A stretch of DNA of 64,000 bases, from positions 4,107,001-4,171,000 of the forward strand of contig JAZBRI010000008.1 in NCBI GenBank assembly GCA_036874045.1. Reading direction: 5' to 3'. The notes under the pieces were generated by a model. That model saw nothing but the letters and a program-made list of their open reading frames with translations, had not been told where the DNA came from and did not search any database. Position 1 is the stretch's first letter; each line of letters starts with the position of its first letter. This stretch comes from Cymodocea nodosa. Lineage: Eukaryota > Streptophyta > Magnoliopsida > Alismatales > Cymodoceaceae. A program made the translations under genes and the position numbers. This document shows positions 11,230-22,933 of the stretch, piece after piece.

Positions 11230-12464
11230 ATAATAGGCGATCCTAATCAAGGAGTTAGGACTAGGTCATCAGTAGTCAACATTTGTGGTGCTTATTCATT
11301 TGTTTCTTTACTAGAACTTAAGAAAATTGAAGATACCTTAGAAGATGAATTTTGGTATTCAGCTACGCAAGATGAGCTAAATTAATTTATAAGAAATGAG
11401 GTATGGGATCTAGTTCCACCACTTGAAAATCAGTCCATAATAGGAACAAGGTGGGTATTTAGAAACAAAGTAGATCAAGATAGACATATAGTTAAAAATA
11501 AAGTTAGGTTAGTTGCTCAAGGTTACAAGCAAGAGGAAGGAATTGACTATGATGAAACATTTTCTCCTATTACTAGACTAGAATCAATACAAATTTTGTT
11601 AGCATATGCTTGTTACATGGATTTCAAATTATATCAAATGGATGTTAAGACTACTTTTTTAAATGGATATATAAAAGAAGTTTATGTAAAACAACCTCTA
11701 GGTTTTGAGAATTCAAAACATCCCGAGTATGTTTATAAGCTTAAAAAGGCACTATATGGCCTTAAACAAGCCCCTAGGTCTTGGTATGAGAGATTGTCTA
11801 AATTTCTTATGGAAAAAGGGTATTCTATGGGAAGGCAAATCACACTCTTTTTATCAAGAAGGTCGAAAAAGATAAATTGGTAGTTCAAATCTATGTAGAT
11901 GACATTATATTTGGAGCAACAAATGATAAATTAGTTTAGTCTTTTTCGAAAGACATGACTAATCAATTTGAAATGAGTATGATGGGTGAACTATCATTTT
12001 TTCTAAGCTTAATTAAGCAGTTAGAATAGGGTACTTTTATTTCATAAGAAAAATATACTCGAGATTTATTAAAAAGGTTTGGATTAGACAACACTAAAAC
12101 AAAGAATACACTACTGAGTACTATCACTAAGTTAGATAAAGATGACTCTAGAAAAATTGTAGATATAAAACAATATAGAAGTATGATTGGTTCATTACTT
12201 TATTTAACAGCAAGCTAACTAGATATCATGTTTAGTGTGTGTACTTGTGCTAGATATCAATCTAATCCTAAAGAATCATACCTACTTGCTGTTAAACGAA
12301 TTTTTAAATATCTATCAGGAACCATTAATTTTGGATTGTTTTACTTTAAACACAGTTCTTTAAATTTAATAGGTTATAGTGATGTTGATTTCATAGGATG
12401 TAGGTCTGAAAGAAAAAGCACTAGTGGCACTTGTCAATTATTAGGGAATTTTTTAGTATCATGG
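11230..12464 (+). pseudogene. Copia 1 reverse transcriptase and N-terminal RNase H
   Basis: RVT_2-type reverse transcriptase: [35 protein letters not shown], then YVDDIIFGA after a frameshift near 11830. Several stops follow (ELN-stop, LE-stop, IS-stop, TAS-stop). The RNase H part begins with GYSDVDFIGC and STSGTCQLLG and breaks off at SWF, exactly where gypsy element A is inserted. The missing end continues at 29232 after one copy of the target duplication. Confidence 0.9.
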
Positions 12465-12469
12465 TTTAG
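12465..12469. repeat. Target-site duplication of gypsy A, left copy
   Basis: TTTAG here and TTTAG at 29232-29236 flank the element. Removing the element and one copy joins the copia RNase H frame without a gap. Confidence 0.95.
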
Positions 12470-12949
12470 TGTTTAGAATGAAAAAGTGCATATTATTAAC
12501 GGTTAAATGATGGTTAATTGCATAATATTTAGCTTATCATATGAGAATTAAGCCATTATGTTATAATTGCACTATTATATGCTTTAATTGAAGAATCTGC
12601 TTAATTTTGGAGAATTAATGTTAATTTAGTACATTTATGAACTGTCGGTAAATTGCAGGCTGTGAAATTCTTAAGTATCCGAAAATGCATCTGAGCATTG
12701 GATAGTTATACCTGTAACTCTCCGGAATGTTATTTTATGTTTAAACTACTACTGACATGTGTTGAGAGCTGGTAGATTTACTTACGTTATAACTCGTTGA
12801 GTTAGTATAACTGCACGCGTTGAGTTACATGAAAATACACTAAGGCAACACGTTAGGTTAGCGTTATAAACTTAAGTTGTTATTTTTGCACGTGTTTTAT
12901 AGTTAAATCAATGAAGGAAGTCTGTTGAGTTATCTATAACTCCACGGAC

Positions 12950-12957
12950 TATATATT
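12950..12957 (+). promoter_or_regulatory. Candidate LTR TATA box
   Basis: TATATATT follows a palindrome ending in CCACGGAC. It is conserved at 27858 in the 3' LTR. It lies about 480 bp into the LTR, a reasonable U3 position. No transcript evidence is available. Confidence 0.4.
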
Positions 12958-13960
12958 TTCTAATATGCCACTGTAGTGGTTGTAGGAACAAACAGTTGGA
13001 AGGAAAAACCACGTTTGCACGTATCACGCAGGAATTCAATTGCGTAGGGAGAAAGAAATCATCGCCGTTGATCTGAAGGAAGGAAATCCAACCAACCATT
13101 CAAGTAGAAGCAGTTACCACTGAAGAAATATAAAAGAAAAGAAGAAAAAAATGAAAGGGTGTGATCGATGGATGGCCAGTGTATACAGAGGAGGAGCACC
13201 GAGCTTTTTGCAGACAGTATCGGCGATTCTCCGAAGTATCACACCAACCATCGTATCACCACCATAATCACCAATCATCGGAGGTCTGTGAGGATACTTG
13301 CTTGATGTCGGGTCGATTTCGAGCCAAACACAGTGCTTGAGAACCACTGTGAGGAGTGATCGTGTCGCGGGAAGGGAAGATATTTTCACCAAGCGCCGAC
13401 TCATATTTTAAGAGATCGTAAAGCTTTTAGCTTTGGCTTTGGGTTGATGCCTGTATGCTGAAGAGGAGATCATCTTGCAATTCTGGACTCGCGATTCTAT
13501 AGGGAGAGGAGATAGAATTGTAAGTGGTTCAATTTTCAGTGGTGTAATCGCGTTGCAAGTAGTGTCGGAAGTATTTACTGTCAAGTGAAATTACTTTACA
13601 TTTCACCTTTCGCCCATTACATCAAAACAAAAATACCAAAAACAATTTATCTTTGTTTGTATGTTGTATTTGAGTGTAGTATTGTTGGTGTTGTATCGTG
13701 ATTAATGTTATCTGTATCAATTTTATGATTGTTTTATGTTAGTTTTAATTTTACAGTTTACTGAAATTGGTTCGTACAAAACAACTTAAAGATTTTAATG
13801 GTTACTGTTTGAATCATCTGAATGTTAGTATTGCATAATGATAAATCCAATGTTAACTAGCATTAAAAAGCTTAATTGATGTTATTTACAATCTATGGAA
13901 TCGCCCAATGGTTGGCCGAATTCCTCTGTAATTAGCAGTATTATAAAGAACAGACAGGCT

Positions 13961-14052
13961 CGTGGAGTTAACTTAAGTCCACAAGGATAGTCCGTTGAGT
14001 TATCCATAACTCAACGAACTTAGTCCGTTGAGTTAACTGTAACTCAACGGAG
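13961..14052. repeat. Cluster of three imperfect palindromes
   Basis: Three consecutive stem-loops: CGTGGAGTTA with TAAGTCCAC, CCGTTGAGTTA with TAACTCAACG, and again CCGTTGAGTTA with TAACTCAACGG, with loops of about 0-4 bases. The cluster recurs at 28867-28962, partly at 48522-48603 and near 57418-57512. Confidence 0.85.
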
Positions 14053-14330
14053 TGCTTATTGAATATAAATTTGAATTGTTCACAATCAAACATTTCTTAA
14101 ATTCGTCAGCAATTCCCTATGGGATCGACCTGTACTTGCACACTAATACAATAGACATTGTGCACTTGCAGTTAAAGTACAAATTGGAATTAATATCTAA
14201 ATTGTATTAAATGTTGTTTGTTTACTTCTAAAAGAAAGAATAGGCATAAAGATAAATTAACTAAGTAAAAATAGAAGTAACAAATCCAAGTTTTTCTAGT
14301 GTAGTGTTGGGAAAACACGAACAAGTTTTA

Positions 14331-14351
14331 TAGCGCTATTGCCGGGGATCG
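14331..14351 (+). promoter_or_regulatory. Primer-binding site (tRNA-Asp type)
   Basis: TAGCGCTATTGCCGGGGATC matches the complement of the plant tRNA-Asp 3' end, with about three transitions in its first part. It lies 7 bp after the 5' LTR, as is usual for Athila/Tat elements. Confidence 0.8.
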
Positions 14352-14446
14352 AATTGAATTGAACTGAATTGAATAGATATAAGCAACTGTTAGAGCTGTT
14401 TCATTTTAATAGTCAAAGTTGTGTGTTTTCTTCTGTAATTGAGAAT

Positions 14447-15124
14447 ATGGCATATGCTTATGCTCAAAGATTTCTGAAACCTTTAATTAGCATATGTGAA
14501 TTCTGCAATTCTGAAGGACACGACATTTCTGATTGTTTGAAATTGAGACATTTACAGATTGATAGATCCCATGAACAACAAATGAATTATCCTCATTATA
14601 ATAGAGCCGAGTATGAGAATCCTATAGTTTACCCAACTGATGGTCAGTATAGAATGTGTAATATGATGAGAGACACTGAAGTTTGCGATAGCTATGACAG
14701 ACTGGAGCATAGTATAGAGTAAAATCTGGACAAACTGGAATACTTTGTGTGTCAACAACAAGAAGTCAACCAATTAAACTATAAGGAGGCATATTCAGAA
14801 CCTAAACAGGATATAATTTACGAAACTGAATAAGCCATAAAGAAAATTGATCAAAAATTGAATGCAATGAAATTAGATGATCTGGAAACAAAATTAAAAG
14901 CATTAGACAAAAATGCAATGAAAATACAAGTTTTACAACAGGACAATGAAAATTATAATGTTATAAACCTGCACAACTTGCAAAATATACTACAAACAGA
15001 AAACACAAATGTAAGAGAATTTAAAGAATGCACTTTAAAACTAAAACAATTGAAGATCATAATCACGAAAATGAAATACAAAAACATCATGAAAGTAACG
15101 AAAATCTGGAAGATGTATGTGTAA
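14447..15124 (+). pseudogene. Gypsy A ORF1: zinc knuckle and coiled-coil protein
   Basis: First gene after the primer-binding site. From the ATG at 14447 it encodes a CCHC zinc knuckle (CEFCNSEGHDISDC, C-X2-C-X4-H-X4-C). After two in-frame TAA codons (14720-14722 and near 14831, both at probable Gln positions) comes a Lys/Glu/Asn-rich coiled-coil region. No capsid domain is present, unlike a normal gypsy 5' gag. Its frame overlaps the protease frame by about 100 bases, with a slippery heptamer in the overlap. Element M has an equivalent 5' segment with its own CCHC knuckle. Probable role: nucleocapsid-like RNA binding as the leading part of the pol precursor. Confidence 0.7.
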
Positions 15125-16008
15125 CATTAAGATCTAGAACTTATATACCACCAAGAACTCAAAATGAAAATGATATGAAGGTGGACAAGAGTAAAAATCA
15201 AAATGATAATGAAAATGTAATAGCTGAAAATCTAGAAATCACTGAAGAACAATCTGAATCTGCAATTGAAGCTAAAAATGATCAAACAAATCAACTAAAA
15301 GAAAAAGAGTCTTTCAAATCAAAATCTTTAGCACCCTATCCTAAAAGATTACAACAAACAATTCCTGAAAAACAAGAAAAAATAAGAGAAATTTTTGATA
15401 AAGTACAAGTTAACATTCCTTTGTTAGATCTATTGCAGAATATGCCACCTTGTGCTAAATTTCTAAAGGATTGGTGTACTAAGAAAAGAGAGCGAAAAGT
15501 TCTTAGAAATGTCTTTTTAGGTGAGCAAAGTAGTTACCTATTTCTACCACAAATTCCTAAAAAGTTATCTGATCCTGGAATCCTTGTTATATCATGCACC
15601 ATAGGAAATACCATTCTAGAAAGAACCTTAATAGACTTAGGTGCAGGTATAAATGTTATGCCAAGTGATATATTTGCATCCTTAGGATTAGAAGGCTTAA
15701 CTCCTACTAGTACGGTTATTCAATTGGCTGATAGAAGTATAAGATACCCTAGAGGAAAAATAGAGGATGTCTTAATTAAAATCAGGAATTTTATATATCC
15801 TATTGATATTGTAATTTTGGATTCCCAACAAATTAAGCATAAAAATAGTGATATATCTTTAATTTTGGGAAGGCCATTTTTAGCAACATCAGGGGTTGTT
15901 ATAAATTGTAAAACTAGAGTAATAAAGTTAGCATATGGTAATGAGGATACTCAATTAAATATTTTCAAACCAGAAAGGTTTGAGGAGTTAGAAACGTCCT
16001 TACACTAA
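15028..16008 (+). CDS. Gypsy A aspartic protease region
   Basis: 326 aa. The N-terminal third has the VTLRSRT motif and the YPKRLQQ...[20 protein letters not shown] stretch that in canonical Athila/Tat elements links gag to protease. The retropepsin-like domain follows, with the active-site block [16 protein letters not shown] (DLGA, the variant usual in this lineage) near residue 210, and later [11 protein letters not shown]. It ends at a TAA just before the pol frame, which is offset by +1. Most likely protease and RT were once one frame and a small indel near 15990 separates them. The ATG at 15028 may not be a real start if the protein is made by frameshifting. Confidence 0.85.
   Translation: MHFKTKTIEDHNHENEIQKHHESNENLEDVCVTLRSRTYIPPRTQNENDMKVDKSKNQNDNENVIAENLEITEEQSESAIEAKNDQTNQLKEKESFKSKSLAPYPKRLQQTIPEKQEKIREIFDKVQVNIPLLDLLQNMPPCAKFLKDWCTKKRERKVLRNVFLGEQSSYLFLPQIPKKLSDPGILVISCTIGNTILERTLIDLGAGINVMPSDIFASLGLEGLTPTSTVIQLADRSIRYPRGKIEDVLIKIRNFIYPIDIVILDSQQIKHKNSDISLILGRPFLATSGVVINCKTRVIKLAYGNEDTQLNIFKPERFEELETSLH
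15034..15040 (+). promoter_or_regulatory. Possible -1 frameshift site T TTA AAA
   Basis: In the ORF1 frame the codons read TTA AAA preceded by T, a canonical X-XXY-YYZ heptamer. A -1 slip would enter the protease frame, which is closed by TAA at 15022-15024 just upstream; the ORF1 frame closes at 15122-15124. In AT-rich DNA such a heptamer can occur by chance, and element M has no frame change here. Confidence 0.35.
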
Positions 16009-16033
16009 AGACTTTTTAGAGGATGAAGGAGAT

Positions 16034-19000
16034 ATGTTAGATGATGTGATTCAAGAAGAATTAAATAGGCAAATCAATTCTGAAACTTTAGAAGAAAGTG
16101 AAAGCAAAAATATAGAAGGAGATCAGGAAGAAATTAATTTAAAAAATGATGATGTTCAATTAGGAGCTCTAGCTTCTAATGGGCAGCATTTAGAATTAAA
16201 ACTTTTACCTCCTGAATTTAACTATATATTTCTTGAAGATAAACGGACCTGTCCAATCATTATTGCTTCAGATTTGAAAGAGGATGAAATAGCTAAATTA
16301 AAAGAGATAATAAAAAGTTATAAAGAAGCAATAGGATGGACTATGACTGATATAAAAGGGTTAAGTTCAACCTTATGTTGTCACCACATATATTTAGAAG
16401 AGAATGCTAAACCTGTTAAAATTCCTGAGAGGAGATTAAATCCAAACCTTAAGGAAGTAGTCAGGAAGGAAATAGTTAAATGGTTAGATAATGATATAAT
16501 ATATCCGATTTCTGATAGCTCGTGGGTTAGTCCAATCCATGTAGTTCCCAAGAAATCAGGATTAACAGTTATTAGGAATGAAAGTCAAGACTTGATACCT
16601 ACTAGAATTCAATCAGGCTGGAGAGTATGTATAGACTATAGAAAGCTGAATGTTATGACTAGGAAAGATCATTTTCCCTTACCTTTTATAGATCAAATGC
16701 TGGAAAGATTAGTAGGGCAAGAATATTTTTGTTTCCTAGACGGGTATTCAGGGTATAATCAAATTCCAGTAGCATTAGAGGATCAAGAGAAAACAACTTT
16801 CACCTGTCCTAATGAAACTTATGCTTTTAAAAGAATGCCATTCGGATTATGCAATGCACTAGCTATCTTTCAAAGGTGTGTGCAGGGCATATTTACTGGA
16901 ATGACTGATGAATTTTTAGAAATATTTATGGATGATTTTACTGTATATGGCAACTCATATGAAGTGTGTTTAAGCAATTTAGACCAAATATTAAAACGTT
17001 GTGTGGAAAAAAATCTAGTTTTAAATTGGGAAAAATGTCACTTCATGGTTAAACAAGGAATAGTCTTAGGGCATGTTGTTTCTAAAAAAGGGTTGGAAGT
17101 AGATAAAGCTAAAATAGAAGTAATTTCTAATCTACCAGAACCTAAATCAGTAAAAGATATTAGATCATTTCTAGGACATGCTGGTTTTTATAGAAGATTT
17201 ATTAAAGACTTTAGCAAGATAGCTAGACCTTTAACTAATCTATTAAAAGATGTTCCATTTAACTTTGATAAAAATTGCAATGAAGCATTTTTTAGACTTA
17301 AGACTAGCTTAATTTCAACTCCTATAATTCAAGCACCTAATTGGAACCATCCATTTGAATTAATGTGCGATGCTTCTGATTTTGCTATAGGAGCAGTGTT
17401 AGGACAGAACATAGAAAAATCTCCTAGAGTGATTCATTATGCAAGCAAAACCTTAAATGATGCTCAAGTTAATTACACAACTATTGAAAAAGAATTATTA
17501 GCTATTGTGTTTGCTTTAGAAAAGTTTAGATCATATTTGATTGGAGCTAAAGTAATAGTATACACGGATCATTCAGCTCTAAAACATCTAATAAAGAAAA
17601 AAGAAACTAAACCTAGATTGATCCGATGGATATTATTATTGCAAGAATTTGATCTAGAAATTAAAGATAAAAAAGGTTGTGAGAATGTAGTAGCAGATCA
17701 TTTATCAAGATTACAAATAGAAAAATCAAATATTGAAATTAAGGATAATTTTCCTGATGAACAATTAATGACCATCAACACAATGCCTTGGTATGCAGAC
17801 ATAGTTAATTACTTAGTTACTAGTTTAACACCTAAGGATTGGAATAGACAGGATAAGAAATTGTTTTTCTCAAGAGTAAAATATTACTATTGGGAAGACC
17901 CTTACTTATTTAAGAAATGTCCTGATCTAGTTTTAAGGAGGTGTGTTCCAGAAACTGAATATTCGAGCATATTGTCTTTCTGTCATGACCAAGCTTGTGG
18001 AGGACATTTTGGTTCAGGGAAAACTGCTGCAAAAATTCTACAATGTGGGTTTTATTGGCCAACACTATTCAAAGATGCTCATAAATATTACTTAAGTTGT
18101 TTAAGATGTCAACAAATAGGAAGAATATCAAAGATGAATATGATGCCTCTTAATCCTATTGTTGAGGTTGAAATCTTTGATGTGTGGGGAATAGATTTTA
18201 TGGGTCCATTTCCTATATCTAATCAATTTAATTACATATTGTTGGGAGTGGATTATGTATCTAAATGGATAGAAGCTATTCCTACAAAAACTAACGATAA
18301 CAAAGTGGTAATACAATTTATAAGAACAAATATATTTGCTAGATTTGGAATACCTAAAGCTATTATTAGTGATAGAGGAACTCATTTCTGTAATAGAAGT
18401 TTTGAAGTCTTAATGAAGAAATATGGAGTAAACCACAAAATTGCAACATCATATCATCCGCAAACAAGTGGACAAGTAGAAAGTGCAAACAAACAAATTA
18501 AATTAATCTTGGAAAAAGTAGTAAATCCTACTAGAACAGATTGGGCTAATAGATTGATTGATGCACTTTGGGCTTATAGAACTGCTTATAAAACGAGCTT
18601 AGGTACGTCACCTTTTAGGCTAGTATATGGAAAAAGTTGTCATTTACCTGCTGAAATAGAACATAAAGCTTATTGGGCATTAAAAACTTTGAACACTAAT
18701 TTAAATCAAGCTGCTAAAAATAGGAAAATGCAACTAATTGAATTAGAAGAATTTAGAAATGAAGCTTATTCAAAGACTGTAAGAGAAAAAGAGAAAATGC
18801 AATTCTGGCATGATAGAAAAATTATTCCTAAAAACTTTGAAATAGGACAAGAGGTATATCTTTATATGGCTAGACTCCATAACTATCCAGGAAAATTAAG
18901 ATCTAGATGGGCAGGACCTTACATAGTTCGAAATGTTTATCCTTATGGAGCTATTGAAATTGAAAATCCTAAAAATCAGAATATATTTAAAGTAAATGGA

Positions 19001-19090
19001 CAAAGACTTAAACCTATTCTGAAAACACCAAAAAGCTCCTTTGGAATTATAGAAGAAATCAGAGTAGAGGACTACTCGAGTTTTACTTAG
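16034..19090 (+). CDS. Gypsy A reverse transcriptase, RNase H and integrase
   Basis: 1018 uninterrupted codons. Reverse transcriptase: [27 protein letters not shown] and the active site FMDDF near residue 300. RNase [15 protein letters not shown] near 445, [15 protein letters not shown], and [10 protein letters not shown] near 510. Integrase: an HHCC zinc domain (HDQACGGHF, then CLRCQQIG) from about 650; catalytic residues in GIDFMGPF (about 720), SDRGTHF (about 778) and GQVESANKQ (about 812); and a C-terminal [13 protein letters not shown] module near 950. This is the Athila/Tat-type order. It is intact, whereas ORF1, ORF3 and gag of the same element carry several stops. The likely product polymerises and integrates element cDNA. 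Confidence 0.95.
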   Translation: MLDDVIQEELNRQINSETLEESESKNIEGDQEEINLKNDDVQLGALASNGQHLELKLLPPEFNYIFLEDKRTCPIIIASDLKEDEIAKLKEIIKSYKEAIGWTMTDIKGLSSTLCCHHIYLEENAKPVKIPERRLNPNLKEVVRKEIVKWLDNDIIYPISDSSWVSPIHVVPKKSGLTVIRNESQDLIPTRIQSGWRVCIDYRKLNVMTRKDHFPLPFIDQMLERLVGQEYFCFLDGYSGYNQIPVALEDQEKTTFTCPNETYAFKRMPFGLCNALAIFQRCVQGIFTGMTDEFLEIFMDDFTVYGNSYEVCLSNLDQILKRCVEKNLVLNWEKCHFMVKQGIVLGHVVSKKGLEVDKAKIEVISNLPEPKSVKDIRSFLGHAGFYRRFIKDFSKIARPLTNLLKDVPFNFDKNCNEAFFRLKTSLISTPIIQAPNWNHPFELMCDASDFAIGAVLGQNIEKSPRVIHYASKTLNDAQVNYTTIEKELLAIVFALEKFRSYLIGAKVIVYTDHSALKHLIKKKETKPRLIRWILLLQEFDLEIKDKKGCENVVADHLSRLQIEKSNIEIKDNFPDEQLMTINTMPWYADIVNYLVTSLTPKDWNRQDKKLFFSRVKYYYWEDPYLFKKCPDLVLRRCVPETEYSSILSFCHDQACGGHFGSGKTAAKILQCGFYWPTLFKDAHKYYLSCLRCQQIGRISKMNMMPLNPIVEVEIFDVWGIDFMGPFPISNQFNYILLGVDYVSKWIEAIPTKTNDNKVVIQFIRTNIFARFGIPKAIISDRGTHFCNRSFEVLMKKYGVNHKIATSYHPQTSGQVESANKQIKLILEKVVNPTRTDWANRLIDALWAYRTAYKTSLGTSPFRLVYGKSCHLPAEIEHKAYWALKTLNTNLNQAAKNRKMQLIELEEFRNEAYSKTVREKEKMQFWHDRKIIPKNFEIGQEVYLYMARLHNYPGKLRSRWAGPYIVRNVYPYGAIEIENPKNQNIFKVNGQRLKPILKTPKSSFGIIEEIRVEDYSSFT

Positions 19091-19794
19091 TAAGAAATCA
19101 GTTTTTATGTTTATATATATATATATAAAAAATAAAAAAAAATAAAAAAAATAAAAATATATATAAAACATAAAAATAGTTGCAGTTCAACCGACTAGAT
19201 CCATCGGTATGGCCGGAAAATTAAAAAATATTTAGGTCTGATCGAAGCGTAGCATCGGTATGACCGGAACATTAAAAAAATATTGGTTTTATCGAAGCAT
19301 AGTATCGGTTAAACTGGAAAAAAATTGTATATTAATTTTCAGAAAAAAATTTTTGTTTTACCAAAACATAGTATCGGTTCAACCGAAAGAAAGATAAAAA
19401 AATAAAAAAATATTTAGGTCTGACCGAAGCATAGTATCGGTTAAACCAGTAAAAAAGAAAAAACAGAAAAACTATTCTTTGTAATATTTTTATTATTATA
19501 TTTGCTTGTACGGGGAGTCCGTTGAGTTACGCTTAACTCAACGAGCTTACTCCGTTAAGTCTTGAGTTAGTCAACGAGCTTATTCCGTTGAGTTACCTGT
19601 AACACAACGTAGTACTGTAGCTAAGACCGCAGATAAAATAGTAATAGTTGGTTCGGGAAATGACCCGATTACCTGCCTAAACTTAGTGCTTATTTAAACT
19701 AAAACCTAGGGTTTTGGGGGCATTATGCGACAAATCATTTAGAATCTAGAACAGTAGAAATCAGAGCAATTACGTGCTGTTGTGTAACTCCACG
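19091..19794 (+). other. Spacer between integrase and ORF3
   Basis: Non-coding. It holds an AT/A-rich run (19110-19165), about five repeats of an ATAGTATCGGTT(C/A)AACCG type with GGTCTGACCGAAGC variants (19180-19445), and a palindrome cluster GTTGAGTTAC...TAACTCAACG at 19517-19613. Confidence 0.65.
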
Positions 19795-22020
19795 ATGATG
19801 AAGATGACGCCTGAATTCTAGGAAGATGTTGATACATCAGAATTTCTGAAGGAATCAGAAGAGTGGCACACGCGGTAGAAGATCAGAAATACAACAAGAG
19901 AGAAAGAGCTACAGAAGGTAGAATCAGAACTTTTCAAGTTGAGAAGAGATTTAGTAGATATGGATATAGGAATACCTCAAATAATGGAAACACAAATCAG
20001 AATAGCAACATAAATAGCTGTAAGTAAGGAAAGACAAATAAGGCCAAGTAATGAAGTTGCCCTAGAATTAATCCAGCGTAAGTCTCGACTCTAGTTCAAA
20101 AGACGAATCTGTAGACAAGCTAAATGGGTGATCTGGGAGCAAGAAAGGAAAGCAAATGAAGAGGCAACTGAAGAACAGGAGGAACCAACTGCTGAAAGAC
20201 CTGTTCCTGAGGAGCAGCAGTCTGGACCTTCAATTCCACCATTTAAGCCATTGACACGAGCAGAAATTATGGGGCCTTCGACTAAAGAAGAAATAAGAGA
20301 ATTTGCAGAACTGGTTCAAGTTGGAAAAAACCAAGGAGAATCAAAAGATTTGGCAGTGGCTAAAGCACATCTGGTGTTTGATGCACTGTACAAAAAGAGG
20401 GCTGCAGAAAAGTTGAAAGCCCAATATAAAATTAAAGTGGAACAACATCAAGAAGCTACTGCCAGAACTGCTGTTAGAGATGCTGTAAAAGAAGCTGAAG
20501 CTGGTCCTTCGAGACTAGCAATTATTGGAAGAATTAAACAGGAAGAGCCAGTACCTGTGGTTCGAAAGCCTGCAGAGCCTATTTTTGTAGATTTAATTTC
20601 AGAAGATGAAGAGGAAGAACAGGCACAACTAATCAGAAAAAAGAAAGAAAAAGAAAAAGTGCCTGATTATAAAGAAATTAAATCTGAAGTACCAATTTTT
20701 ACAAGGCCTGTAGAGCAGATTTTTATTAACCTGCTATCTGAATCTGAGGAGGAGTAGGAGTAGCAAAGAAAAGAAAAAAATCAGGCTGAAATTAGTTTGC
20801 AGCCTGTACAAGAAGAAATAGAAATTAGGGCAGAAACTAAATTGCCCGTGACTCCATCCCAATCTGTTACAGAATCAGAAAGAACAGTAACAGAACAGAT
20901 TGGTAGTTAGGAGGAAGAAGAAAGAGTAGAAAATGAAGAGGCTGAAAGAAGCCATTTGGACAAAAATAATTTCATAGATTCCACTGAAGAGCAAGAAACT
21001 CTTCAGCAAATTATGGAAAGAATTCAAGACAGAGTAGAGAGTTCTACCGGGTCACCACCACAGACAAAAGCAAAAGCAAAAATTTAGGAATCTGAAGAGA
21101 ATGTCCAAATGCAGCCTATGCTAGAGGAAGAGCAAGAGCAAACCCCTTTGGAGCAACAAAGTCACCTTCCTGACCCAACTGAAACAACAATTTTGAATGA
21201 AGTACATTTTTGTAGTCAGGAAGCTTATATCAAATACCAAGAAAAAAGGGGTTACGATATTATTTACAGTAGACCAGTAAATTGGGATGGAATGCAAGAA
21301 ATCAAAGATCTATTTGAATTCCAAGGTCTACTGCAATTTATATCTCAAGATAGAGGGCATGTAGTATATGAGAATTTAGTGCCCTGTTTCTATGCAAATT
21401 TAAGAGAAGGAGAAGGAGAATTAATTTCAAACGTGGAGGAAGCTGATGTACAGATAACACCAGAGCTTCTCCACAACATATTTGGTTTAAAGAATGAAGG
21501 AACAAAAATTTTGGAGGATACAACTGCAGTTGAATGGACTAAGCAGCAAATTAAGGATTGTTTAGCTATCAATCCTAGTGTGCCATTATTAAACAGATTG
21601 AAGCATTTAAATGGTAAAACACACATGGTAGTTAACATTCTGATTAAGAATGTCTATCAACGACAGGGCCATGACATAGAATTAAGTCAATTTGTCAAAT
21701 GGGCCACGTATGTAGTTGTAAATAAGATCCAAATAAATTGGTTTGCAGTTTTTATCTCCAAGCTGAAAATAGTAAAGAAAAAATTATTTTATGGAGATTT
21801 GATTCCACTGCTGATGGTGGATAGTATTGATTTCACTAAATGGACATAAAAAAGGATAAGATCTAGAACCATTTTAGTGAAAGAATATAGAAATTTGGTA
21901 GCTACAGAATTAGCTGTACCTTCTAGAGAAATTGCAAGAGCAGTAGAGAGGATAAATCAATTAGAGCAGCAATTAGAAAAACTCCAGAAGGAAGTAGATG
22001 AACTTAGGCATAGAGATTAA
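19795..22020 (+). pseudogene. Gypsy A ORF3: coiled-coil/acidic protein with plant transposon-protein-like domain
   Basis: A single frame of 741 codons from ATG at 19795 to TAA at 22018. It has nine in-frame stops (19819, 19876, 20011, 20092, 20755, 20761, 20908, 21085, 21847), seven of them TAG, and no frameshift. The N-terminal ~110 codons look helical and charged. The middle is Glu/Pro/Gln-rich, with repeated motifs of PIFVDLISEDEEE type. From about codon 470 there is a globular domain (VHFCSQEAYIKYQEKRGY, FQGLLQFIS, FYANLREGEGE, ITPELLHNIFGLKNEG) that resembles the plant 'putative transposon protein' family found in Athila/Tat elements. The C-terminal 30 residues form a coiled coil ending LEKLQKEVDELRHRD. 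Relatives occur at 50337-50575 and, inverted, at 58919-59396 and 62413-64000. Function unknown. It sits where other elements carry an env-like gene, but I see no signal peptide or membrane segment. Confidence 0.75.
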
Positions 22021-22933
22021 ATTGTATTGTTCGTCTACTTGTGTAAAATTGTATGAAATTGTATGATGTACTTGTAATGTAATTGATTCATATTAATGAA
22101 TATAATTTTTCAGATGCAATTTTCATACTTATTTGAATGTGAAATGAATAGAATTTATTGAATATTATGTAATTTATGGAACTTTATGAATATGTAACAG
22201 ATTTACAATTTGTTGAATGACAGGATAACTGCTTAAAAATTTCTGCATGTTATAAGGTAAAATGTAAATTCTGCATAACATAAAATGACCTTCAATTTAA
22301 ATCTTTATATAATGTTCAGATTTAAATGTATTTTAATCAAAATGAGGCATTAATGACATAGATTTAACTTTATTATAGTTAGCAGAATGACAAAAAAAAA
22401 AAAAAAAAAACAGAATAGAAAACTTACGAGAGTGAAACTTAGAAGTTGCCAAGTGTTAACTCAATGAAGTAATTCCGTTGAGTTAACCGTAACTCCACGA
22501 GGTCAGTAATATAATATAAGGTCACTCCGTTGAGTTATCTGTAACTCAACGAAGTTAGTCCGTGGAGTTAGCAACAATAACCGACTGTGTTCTGTTGAGT
22601 AATCTGTAACTCAACGAGGTTAGTTCGTAGATTAAGCAGAACGGTTATTCTTTTAACCACAAACGAAACTTTGTCGGTTTAGCGGTTACCAAAATTTGAA
22701 ATTAATAGTGATACACGTACCCATTAAAATAGGAACCACGATGCACTTTATGGATGCGCAATATATATATGAAACAGAATGTTATTTACGAGTTACCAGC
22801 ACTTTTAAGAGAAAGGAGAAAGCGTTGGAGGAACTGGAAGGAGAAGCAATTGATTCAACCTTCATCCGACAACAAATATTTATAGAATGGAAAGCTTCAG
22901 ACTAGTATGTAATTAATCTTCTATCATTTATTT
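22021..22933 (+). other. Spacer between ORF3 and gag
   Basis: Non-coding, with a poly-A run (22390-22410) and at least four GTTGAGTTA/TAACTCAAC palindromes between 22455 and 22635. A 69-codon ORF (22696-22905) has an aligned but degenerate counterpart upstream of gag in element B (51340-51600), where the frame is not maintained. I therefore treat it as leader rather than gene. An AATATATATAT stretch near 22759 could be a TATA-like site. Confidence 0.55.

Larger units (their letters stand above)
12470..14323 (+). repeat. 5' LTR of gypsy A
   Basis: Starts TGTTTAGAATG and ends GAAAACACGAACA. Equal in length to the 3' LTR at 27378-29231. It contains several GTTGAGTTA/TAACTCAAC palindromes (12797-12830, 12921-12945, 13961-14052), a candidate TATA box at 12950, and a small ATCCGA/TGGATA inverted repeat near 12685. 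The antisense ORF at 13114-13404 occurs in both LTRs and is not considered a gene. Confidence 0.95.

Noticed and set aside
13114-13404. 96-codon antisense ORF, also at 28022-28312
   Set aside because: It is preserved only because both LTRs are nearly identical; it is not open in the diverged LTRs at 36600-36890 and 56800-57050.
19795-22020. ORF3 as an envelope gene
   Set aside because: The position fits an env-like gene, but there is no signal peptide, transmembrane segment or cysteine pattern; a transposon-protein-type domain is visible instead.
22696-22905. Small ORF upstream of element A gag
   Set aside because: The corresponding sequence in element B is alignable but not open, so conservation is of the leader, not of a protein.
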